Positions 1 through 4,779 of a stretch of 7,070 nucleotides of DNA are shown one piece after another. Within the stretch, counting starts at the first letter, position 1. Each line of letters opens with the position of its first letter. A program made the position numbers and the translations under genes. Under the pieces are notes generated by a model that made no database searches, was not told the DNA's origin, and saw only the letters and a program-made list of their open reading frames with translations. This DNA is from Bacillota bacterium (GTDB taxonomy: Bacteria > Bacillota > Dethiobacteria > DTU022). Location of the stretch: contig JAAZIE010000406.1 of assembly GCA_012510305.1 (NCBI GenBank), positions 1-7,070 of the forward strand, given 5' to 3'.

Positions 1-465
1 GCGCTGCAGAGCGTGGGCATGGCCGGCTTTGAGGAGAAATCGCCCCACCTGCTCTCCGGGGGGCAGAAACAGCGGATCGCCCTGGCCGGAGTCTTCGCCC
101 TGGATCCCGATATCATCATCTTCGATGAAGCCACGACCATGCTCGATCCCGAGGGGCGGCGGGAGCTTATCGGCACGATCCGCCGCCTGCACCGGGAGCT
201 GCACAAAACAATCGTCCTGATCACCCACTACATGGAAGAAGCGGTTATCGCCGACCGGGTTTGCCTGCTCCGGGAGGGCCGGATCGCGGCCCGGGGGAGC
301 CCCCGCGATATTCTCACCGACCGGGAGCTGCTGGAGCAAGCGGGGCTGCTGCCGCCGCTGCCGGTGCAGCTGTACTACGATCTGAAGGCGGCGGGGATCA
401 CCCTGGAGCGCTGCCCCCTCACCGGCGAAGAACTGGCAGAGGAGCTGGCCAAGCTATGCCCATAA
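1..465 (+). CDS. ecfA1: ECF transporter ATPase EcfA1 (C-terminal part, cut by window edge)
   Basis: This is one of the two ABC-type ATPases that power an energy-coupling factor vitamin transporter at the cytoplasmic face of the membrane. Only the last 154 residues lie in the window; the reading frame is open from base 1, so Walker A and the Q-loop lie upstream. Visible in order (numbering from base 1) are the ABC signature LSGGQ (18-22), Walker B IIIFDE (38-43), the D-loop region ATTMLDP (44-50) and the switch histidine in LITH (H76). The DEATxMLDP form of Walker B/D-loop and the C-terminal LTGEELAEEL segment are typical of EcfA1 rather than EcfA2. Its stop codon overlaps the start of the next gene by 10 bp, so the two ATPases are translationally coupled. 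Other ABC ATPases are possible from the domain alone, but the following ecfA2 and ecfT make the assignment firm. Confidence 0.93.
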   Translation, partial: ALQSVGMAGFEEKSPHLLSGGQKQRIALAGVFALDPDIIIFDEATTMLDPEGRRELIGTIRRLHRELHKTIVLITHYMEEAVIADRVCLLREGRIAARGSPRDILTDRELLEQAGLLPPLPVQLYYDLKAAGITLERCPLTGEELAEELAKLCP

Positions 466-1316
466 CCCTGGAGCGGGTTTCCTATACCTATGCGGCGGGC
501 ACCGCTTTCGAAACCGCCGCCCTGGACAGCGTCAGCCTGAGCATCGCCGGCGGCGAATTTGTCGGCCTGGTGGGCCACACCGGTTGCGGCAAATCGACCC
601 TGGTGCAGCTGATGGCGGGGCTGCTTCGCCCCACTTCAGGAAAGGTGCTCTTGGACGGCAAGGATATCAATCTCAAGGGCTACCGCCGCGAGGAGCTGCG
701 CGAAAAGGTGGGCCTTCTTTTTCAGTTTCCGGAGTGCCAGCTCTTTGAAACCACCGTGGAAAGAGATGTCGCCTTCGGGCTGAAACACCTGCCCCTTTCG
801 GCTGAAGAAAAGGCCGAAAGGGTGCGCTGGGCCCTGGAGAGAACGGGATTTTCTTTTGAGCAGATCCGCCACCAGTCGCCCCTGGGGCTCTCGGGCGGCG
901 AAAGGAGAAGGATCGCCATCGCCGGGGTCCTGGCAACAAGGCCGCAGATCCTGATCCTCGACGAACCGGTGGCCTCCCTTGATCCCATGGGGCGGCGCGA
1001 CTTCATGGAGCTGATCAGCCGGTTGAACCGGGAGGGCACCACCATCGTGATCATCTCGCACAACGCCGATATTCTGGGCGAATACGCCCACAGAGTGCTT
1101 GTCTTGGAGCAGGGGAAACTCTGCATCGACGCGCCGGTAAAAGAGGTCTTTCAGGATACCGAGAGGCTGAAAACCTATCACCTTGCCGTGAGCCAGCCGC
1201 GCCATATCGCCCGGCTGCTGCAGCAAAAGGGGCTGCCCTTTCCCCAGGATATCGTCCGCTACGGAGATCTTTTAACCGGGATCAAAGCCCTGGTGGAAGG
1301 AGGGCGCGAAAGGTGA
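456..1316 (+). CDS. ecfA2: ECF transporter ATPase EcfA2
   Basis: This is the second ATPase of the ECF module, a 286-residue protein that pairs with EcfA1 as a heterodimer bound to EcfT. The ABC motifs are complete: Walker A GHTGCGKS (40-47), Q-loop Q90 in FQFPECQLF (the FQFPExQLF form is characteristic of EcfA2), signature LSGGE (145-149), Walker B ILILDE (165-170), D-loop SLDP (174-177) and switch H202 in IISH. The start is taken as ATG at 456, not the longer in-frame extension, because an AGAGGAG ribosome binding site lies at 438-444 and the protein then begins PITLERVSYTY, as the family does. It overlaps ecfA1 by 10 bp and ecfT by 4 bp. Walker B continues DEPVASLDP where many relatives have DEPTAGLDP, a mild variation. 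Length is normal for the family. Confidence 0.96.
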   Translation: MPITLERVSYTYAAGTAFETAALDSVSLSIAGGEFVGLVGHTGCGKSTLVQLMAGLLRPTSGKVLLDGKDINLKGYRREELREKVGLLFQFPECQLFETTVERDVAFGLKHLPLSAEEKAERVRWALERTGFSFEQIRHQSPLGLSGGERRRIAIAGVLATRPQILILDEPVASLDPMGRRDFMELISRLNREGTTIVIISHNADILGEYAHRVLVLEQGKLCIDAPVKEVFQDTERLKTYHLAVSQPRHIARLLQQKGLPFPQDIVRYGDLLTGIKALVEGGRER

Positions 1317-2101
1317 ACCGTCTCCCCATCGGGGTCTATATTCCCGGCGCCTCGCTGCTGCACCGCCTCGATGCCCGGGCCAAGCTGCTCAGCCTCATCG
1401 CCCTGGTGGTCGCCCTCATCTATACGGGCACCGCCGCCGGGTACGGGATCATGGCCGCCCTGACCGCGTTTTTGGTGTTTTTTGCCGGGCTGGACTTGAG
1501 GACAGCCTTTGCTTCGGTGCGGCGGGTGGTCCCCTTTTTTCTGGTGATCTTTCTGATGAACGCCCTGTTTTATGACGGGGGCGAGGCCCTCTGGTCCTGG
1601 TGGATCTTCCGCCCCTCGACTGCCGGCGCAATTATCGGGGCCAACGTGGTGCTGAAGCTCATTTTTCTGATGATCCTGTTCAATATCCTCATGTCCACCA
1701 CGCCGCCGATGAAAGTAACTGCGGCCCTGGCCGCCCTGCTGCAGCCCCTGGGCTACATCGGAATCCCCGTGAACGAGCTGGCCCTGATGATCAGCGTGGC
1801 GATCCAGTTCATCCCCACATTGATGGAAGAAACAGAGACGATTCGCAAAGCGCAGACCGCCCGCGGGGCCAAGTTTGACAGCCCCCGCCTCAGGGACAAG
1901 GCGCAGAGCATCATGCCTTTGGTCATCCCTATTTTCATCAGCGCCTTCAGGCGGGCCGATGAGCTGGCCACGGCGATGGAGGCGCGGGGCTACCGCGGAG
2001 GCAAGCGCCGCGCCGCCAGGAACACCCCGCTGCAGGGATGCGATTTTGCAGCCATGCTCGTCACCACGGCGATATGCCTGGTGCAAATTTTCGCTCTTTG
2101 A
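1313..2101 (+). CDS. ecfT: ECF transporter transmembrane coupling protein EcfT
   Basis: This is the 262-residue integral membrane scaffold that links the two ATPases to the substrate-binding S component. The N-terminal stretch SLLHRLDARAKLL (14-25 and following) matches the conserved EcfT entry sequence. It is followed by several hydrophobic segments to about residue 170, then the cytoplasmic coupling region with the two diagnostic Ala-Arg-Gly motifs, ARG at 183-185 (in TARGAKFD) and ARG at 224-226 (in MEARGYRGG). These dock into the grooves of the two ATPases. A final hydrophobic helix lies at the C-terminus. The start is GTG at 1313, preceded by a strong AAGGAGG at 1297-1303; the GTGA overlap with the ecfA2 stop indicates translational coupling. 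In many Bacillota this module sits beside truA and rplM in a ribosomal-protein cluster; here an S component follows instead. Confidence 0.95.
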   Translation: MNRLPIGVYIPGASLLHRLDARAKLLSLIALVVALIYTGTAAGYGIMAALTAFLVFFAGLDLRTAFASVRRVVPFFLVIFLMNALFYDGGEALWSWWIFRPSTAGAIIGANVVLKLIFLMILFNILMSTTPPMKVTAALAALLQPLGYIGIPVNELALMISVAIQFIPTLMEETETIRKAQTARGAKFDSPRLRDKAQSIMPLVIPIFISAFRRADELATAMEARGYRGGKRRAARNTPLQGCDFAAMLVTTAICLVQIFAL

Positions 2102-2109
2102 GGGCAGTT

Positions 2110-2146
2110 AGCGGCTTAAACGGCAAGCGAAGCAGGCCGTGCCGCT
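2110..2146 (+). promoter_or_regulatory. GC-rich stem-loop in the leader between ecfT and the S-component gene
   Basis: The 87-nt gap after ecfT contains a two-part hairpin. AGCGGC (2110-2115) pairs with GCCGCT (2141-2146), and ACGGC (2120-2124) pairs with GCCGT (2136-2140). There is a four-base bulge on the 5' side only and an 11-nt apical loop. An alternative pairing of CAAGCG (2124-2129) with CGCTTG (2143-2148) would break the outer helix, so two mutually exclusive folds can be drawn. No T-run follows, so it is not a standard terminator. The loop does not complement the downstream TAGGAGGT, so simple sequestration is not evident. It may be a processing or stabilising element or part of a cis-regulatory leader. 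No known riboswitch class is recognised. Confidence 0.4.
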
Positions 2147-2188
2147 TGATGATAGAACCAAACCATATCTTAGGAGGTAATTTTTAAG

Positions 2189-2722
2189 TTGACTGAGGTT
2201 AAAAAAGCGATTATTACCGCCGTGTGCATGGCTCTCTGCGTGGTGCTGCCGCTGGCTTTTCATGCGGTGCCCAATGCCGGCAGTATCTACCTGCCCATGC
2301 ATATCCCTGTTCTCCTCTGCGGACTGATCTGCGGCTGGGGCTACGGCCTCGCCTGCGGAATCGTCGGCCCCCTTCTTTCCAGCCTTTTCACGGGCATGCC
2401 GCCCGCCGCTGTTTTGCCCGCCATGGTGATCGAGCTGGCGGTTTACGGCGTCATCGCCGGTCTGGGCATGCTCCTGATCCGGACCAAGAAAGTCTCCGCC
2501 GATCTTTACATCAGCCTGGTTCTGGCCATGCTCACGGGACGCGTCGTCGCCGGCGCCACCAGGGCGCTGATCTTTGCGGTGGGCGAAACCACCATGGCCA
2601 CCTGGGCGACGAGCTATTTCATCACCAGCCTGCCGGGGATAGTGATCCAGCTGATCCTGATCCCCGCTATCGTGATCGCCCTGGAGCGGGCAAGGCTCAT
2701 TCCCAGGCGCTATCCCGGTTAG
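2189..2722 (+). CDS. ECF transporter S component (substrate-binding membrane protein), substrate unknown
   Basis: This is a 177-residue, very hydrophobic protein with about six membrane segments, the size and shape of an ECF S component, which captures a vitamin or similar small molecule and toggles in the membrane against EcfT. Helix 1 carries an AxxxAxxxA pattern (A7, A11, A15), the small-residue face that S components use to contact EcfT. The segment HIPVLLCG (38-45), the glycine-rich stretch to GPLLSS (60-65), GMPPAAVLP (69-77) and E82 resemble the broad ECF_trnsprt family (PF12822, from memory). That family includes members for different vitamins, so no substrate is assigned. The start is TTG at 2189, set by TAGGAGGT at 2171-2178 with 10-nt spacing. 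Its position directly after ecfT suggests it is the dedicated or a preferred partner of this module. BioY, ThiT and RibU signatures were not recognised. Confidence 0.85.
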   Translation: MTEVKKAIITAVCMALCVVLPLAFHAVPNAGSIYLPMHIPVLLCGLICGWGYGLACGIVGPLLSSLFTGMPPAAVLPAMVIELAVYGVIAGLGMLLIRTKKVSADLYISLVLAMLTGRVVAGATRALIFAVGETTMATWATSYFITSLPGIVIQLILIPAIVIALERARLIPRRYPG

Positions 2723-2730
2723 TTTATTCA

Positions 2731-2831
2731 CCGTCGTAAAGGGCGGCGGCCGGCGCGCCCCTGGAACTTTGGCTGAACTGCTTCGCAAAGCCCCCGCACC
2801 GGCCGCCGCCTCTTTAAACTCCATACTACGG
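2731..2831 (+). promoter_or_regulatory. Large structured intergenic element upstream of the methyltransferase
   Basis: Almost the whole gap between the S-component gene and the methyltransferase can fold. A perfect 12-bp inverted repeat, GGCGGCGGCCGG (2742-2753) with CCGGCCGCCGCC (2799-2810), forms the core. It is extended by AAG (2739-2741) with CTT (2812-2814) across a one-base bulge. An outer helix pairs CCGT plus GTA (2731-2734, 2736-2738) with TAC plus ACGG (2824-2826, 2828-2831), with one mismatch and an unpaired segment near 2815-2823. Inside, CTTTG (2767-2771) pairs with CAAAG (2786-2790). The fold ends three bases before the weak AGGGTG ribosome binding site of the next gene (2834-2839). 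No adequate T-run follows the core stem, so a simple terminator is not the best reading. It could be an RNA regulatory leader, an attenuator or a REP-like element. Confidence 0.45.
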
Positions 2832-2845
2832 CTAGGGTGTGAACG

Positions 2846-3445
2846 ATGGATAAACAGAAAATTATCGCTTTCTTCGACCGCCGGGCCCGCCGCTGGGACG
2901 ATGACTCCGATGACAACCCGGCGATTATCAATCTGATTCTCGATTATGCCGGTATCGAGAAAGGTGCTGCGGTGCTCGATGTAGCCTGCGGAACCGGCAT
3001 CCTCTTCCCTTTCTACCTGGAGCGCAAAGTGGCCCGGGTAACAGGGATCGACATTTCACCGGCGATGATCGCCCGGGCTGCGGAGAAGCTCTCCGACCCC
3101 CGGATCGAGCTCTTGAACGAAGACGTGGAGGAGTATGCTTTCCCCGCGCCCTTCGACCGGGTCGTGGTCTACAATGCCTTTCCTCATTTCAGCAGCCCCG
3201 CCCGCCTGATCAAGTTGCTCTCGGAAAATCTCGCCCCCGGCGGACGGCTCACCGTGGCCCACGGCAAAAGCCGCGCCGAGATCGACCGGCATCATCACAG
3301 CCATGCCGGCGCCGTCTCTGTAGGCCTTCTCCCGGCAGATGATCTGGCCGGGCTGTTCCAACCTTACTTCACCGTGGATGTTGTTGTCTCCGACGAGCGC
3401 ATGTTTGTTGTTTCCGGTGTAAAAAGGGCCGGCCCCCTGCCCTGA
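2846..3445 (+). CDS. Class I SAM-dependent methyltransferase, substrate unknown
   Basis: This is a 199-residue single-domain Rossmann-fold methyltransferase, probably cytosolic. SAM-binding motif I is VLDVACGTG (43-51). The acidic residue after strand beta-2, which binds the ribose, is D69 in VTGIDIS, and D93 in NEDVEEY is the likely adenine-contact position. The strand-4 motif reads FDRVVVYNAFPHF (103-115), and APGGRL (130-135) is the usual post-motif turn. The segment SRAEIDRHHHSH (142-153) carries a His cluster that may form part of the acceptor site. The architecture is that of UbiE/MenG-like and small-molecule methyltransferases, but no acceptor can be named. The start is ATG at 2846, with a weak AGGGTG at 2834-2839. 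Position downstream of the S component in the same direction suggests a shared transcript and possibly a shared substrate. The gene ends at a hairpin terminator. Confidence 0.85.
   Translation: MDKQKIIAFFDRRARRWDDDSDDNPAIINLILDYAGIEKGAAVLDVACGTGILFPFYLERKVARVTGIDISPAMIARAAEKLSDPRIELLNEDVEEYAFPAPFDRVVVYNAFPHFSSPARLIKLLSENLAPGGRLTVAHGKSRAEIDRHHHSHAGAVSVGLLPADDLAGLFQPYFTVDVVVSDERMFVVSGVKRAGPLP
3421..3443 (-). terminator. Possible minus-strand terminator for the PLP enzyme gene
   Basis: Read on the minus strand, AGGGC (3443-3439) can pair with GCCCT (3429-3425), and the stem runs directly into TTTTT (3425-3421). The sequence between is GC-rich and includes the palindrome GGGCCGGCCC (3426-3435), so other foldings are possible. 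It lies inside the 3' end of the convergent methyltransferase gene, about 35 nt past the PLP-gene stop, a plausible position for a convergent terminator. Confidence 0.35.
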
Positions 3446-3473
3446 GCGGCGGGGCCGCTCCACACCGTTTTTT
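3444..3473 (+). terminator. Rho-independent terminator after the methyltransferase gene
   Basis: A perfect 7-bp stem GAGCGGC/GCCGCTC (3444-3450 with 3454-3460) with a GGG loop begins inside the methyltransferase stop codon. It is followed after seven bases by a run of six T (3468-3473). The distance from stem to T-run is longer than ideal, which lowers confidence in efficiency. The position between two convergent genes supports it. Confidence 0.6.
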
Positions 3474-3475
3474 CG

Positions 3476-4636
3476 CTATTTCTCTTTCTCGGCGCCGCCC
3501 GATGGCTTGATCGTTTCACAAAAAGAGCGGTCAAACCCCTTCAGGGTGCACCAGCGCCCGCAGGGTTCCCCGGTAAAACACCACCGGAACTCCGCGGGCA
3601 GCTTCGGTTCAGTTTCAGCGCGGTCGCAGTCCTGATGCGTGGTGCTGGCGGTATGCATGAATACAACCGGGCGCTCGGAGCCCTTGTTCGCCGCGCAGTA
3701 GTCGAGGCAGGCGGCGGCGGCTTTACCGGTATAGCAGCCTTCCAGCTTGATCCCGGCCACCTCTTTGAAGCGGTCGATCGCTTGGCCGGCGGCGCCGGTG
3801 GCGTAACCGTAGCCGCGGCCCAGGTAGCCTTCGACCAGCTCCAGCCGCTCCTCCAGCCCGGCGGCGGCCTCCCCTGTATCCGCGCCCCGGCGGGCCAGCA
3901 GCTTCAGGCTGCTCCGCGCCAGGCTCACGATCTTCTTGCGCTTCATCAGGGCCGGGGGAACCACCCTGACCGCGTGAAGCTCGGTCTCCATCCCCGCCAG
4001 GGCGATTCCGGCGAGCAGGCCGGCGGCGGTCCCGCCGGTGCCCACGGCGGCGAAGATGGCCGCAGGGTCGGGGAGCTGCTGCTCCCGCAGCTGCGCCTGC
4101 AGCTCCAAAACAGCGCCCACATAGCCCAGCGAGCTCAGCGCGCTGGAGCCCCCCGGCATGAGCAGGTAGGTCTTGCGCCGGGGGTTGAAACGGCGGGCCA
4201 GGTAGTAACGGATATAATTCAAGGCCACCCCGAGATAATCGCGGACAAAGTGCATCTCGGTGCCGAACTCCACCTCCAGGAGCAGGTTTTTAAGCACATG
4301 ATCGTTAATCGGCTGGCAAAAGAAAAGCCCCGTGGTGCGCAGGCCCAGCTCCCGCCCCAGGGCGGCGACGGCCAGGATATGATGCGAACCGAGCCCGCCC
4401 GAGGTGATCACCTCGCGAAAGCCCTTGCGCTTGATATCGGCCAGGATCAGCTCCAGCTTGCGGACCTTGTTCCCGCCGTACAGGGGATGTGAAAGATCGT
4501 CTCGTTTGATCAGCAGAAGCGGCTGCCCCGAGATTTCGGGGAGCTGCTCCAGCGGCGTGGGCCAGCTGCCCAGTTCCACGTAGGGAACGGTCTTTTCCAG
4601 TACAGGATAACGTTCTGCCAGTGATTTTATACTCAT
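3476..4636 (-). CDS. PLP-dependent enzyme of the ACC deaminase / D-cysteine desulfhydrase fold, variant active site
   Basis: This is a 386-residue fold-type II pyridoxal-phosphate enzyme (COG2515-like). The PLP lysine is K57 in GGNKVRKLE, preceded by IKRDDLS (43-49). The phosphate-binding loop is GTGGT (199-203), and PGGSSALSSLGYVGA (161-175) is the family's conserved central motif. Where ACC deaminases and D-cysteine desulfhydrases have a Ser-Asn-His triad segment, this protein has GSHH (83-86), so the substrate may differ. The last 50 residues hold five cysteines (C337, C353, C359, C363, C373), an unusual tail that could bind metal or form disulfides. The start is ATG at 4636 because CCTCCCTCC on the + strand (4644-4652) gives a strong ribosome binding site 7 nt upstream; an in-frame TTG at 4660 would add eight residues but lacks such a site. 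The gene converges on the methyltransferase and diverges from the peptidase. The exact reaction is not assigned. Confidence 0.88.
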   Translation of the reverse strand: MSIKSLAERYPVLEKTVPYVELGSWPTPLEQLPEISGQPLLLIKRDDLSHPLYGGNKVRKLELILADIKRKGFREVITSGGLGSHHILAVAALGRELGLRTTGLFFCQPINDHVLKNLLLEVEFGTEMHFVRDYLGVALNYIRYYLARRFNPRRKTYLLMPGGSSALSSLGYVGAVLELQAQLREQQLPDPAAIFAAVGTGGTAAGLLAGIALAGMETELHAVRVVPPALMKRKKIVSLARSSLKLLARRGADTGEAAAGLEERLELVEGYLGRGYGYATGAAGQAIDRFKEVAGIKLEGCYTGKAAAACLDYCAANKGSERPVVFMHTASTTHQDCDRAETEPKLPAEFRWCFTGEPCGRWCTLKGFDRSFCETIKPSGGAEKEK

Positions 4637-4643
4637 TGCAGGG

Positions 4644-4652
4644 CCTCCCTCC
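4644..4652 (-). promoter_or_regulatory. Ribosome binding site fixing the PLP-enzyme start
   Basis: On the minus strand this reads GGAGGGAGG, a near-ideal Shine-Dalgarno sequence 7 nt before ATG at 4636. It decides for that start over the in-frame TTG at 4660, which lies upstream of it. Confidence 0.75.
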
Positions 4653-4653
4653 G

Positions 4654-4682
4654 TTGCCAAAAAGGTCTTCTTTATTTATAAT
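4654..4682 (+). promoter_or_regulatory. Sigma-A type promoter for the M28 peptidase gene
   Basis: TTGCCA (4654-4659) and a perfect TATAAT (4677-4682) are separated by exactly 17 bp, five and six matches of six to the -35 and -10 consensus. Transcription would start near 4689, giving a leader of about 78 nt before the TTG start at 4767. The -35 box begins one base beyond the ribosome binding site of the divergent PLP-enzyme gene. Confidence 0.7.
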
Positions 4683-4685
4683 TTC

Positions 4686-4694
4686 AGTATATCA
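4686..4694 (-). promoter_or_regulatory. Candidate extended -10 promoter for the PLP-enzyme gene
   Basis: On the minus strand this reads TGATATACT, a TGnTATACT extended -10 element. No good -35 box is seen at 16-18 bp, which an extended -10 can tolerate. Transcription would start near 4679, about 43 nt before the ATG. It lies almost on top of the divergent peptidase promoter, so polymerase occupancy at the two should be mutually exclusive. Confidence 0.45.
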
Positions 4695-4734
4695 TATTTA
4701 TTTCGGAAAAATGTTTCGGGGAAGGGTTAAAAAA

Positions 4735-4779
4735 ATGGCGAAAACGCCCAAGGAGATGAGTGATAGTTGGATATTTTAG
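4735..4779 (+). CDS. Possible 14-codon upstream ORF overlapping the peptidase start
   Basis: ATG at 4735 opens a frame encoding MAKTPKEMSDSWIF that stops at 4777-4779, inside the first codons of the peptidase gene (start 4767) in a different frame. AAGGG at 4722-4726 sits 8 nt upstream and could serve as its ribosome binding site. The first bases also form a small GGCG-AAAA-CGCC hairpin (4737-4748) just before the peptidase AGGAG. It could couple or restrain peptidase translation, since ribosomes ending at 4779 would be next to the weak TTG start. An ORF this short may equally be chance. Confidence 0.25.
   Translation: MAKTPKEMSDSWIF

Noticed and set aside
261..455. N-terminal extension of the ecfA2 frame upstream of 456
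   Set aside because: The extension is low-complexity Gly/Ala/Pro sequence, a shadow of ecfA1, while ATG 456 has a ribosome binding site and gives the normal family N-terminus.
636..1226. 196-codon open frame on the minus strand
   Set aside because: Antisense shadow of ecfA2 with no recognisable motif; GC-rich codon use leaves antisense frames open.
1259..2086. 275-codon open frame on the minus strand
   Set aside because: Antisense to ecfT; the product is a Gly/Gln/His-rich string without domains.
2747..2810. CRISPR, IS or transposon ends
   Set aside because: The inverted repeat is a single hairpin without spacer-repeat periodicity, transposase or target duplication; no CRISPR array or insertion sequence is visible anywhere in the window.
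2108..2824. 238-codon open frame on the minus strand
   Set aside because: Antisense to the S-component gene and the structured gap; composition is charged low complexity with no family motif.
3635..4492. 285-codon open frame on the + strand
   Set aside because: Antisense to the PLP enzyme, whose catalytic motifs are intact; the + frame is Gly/Gln-rich without motifs.
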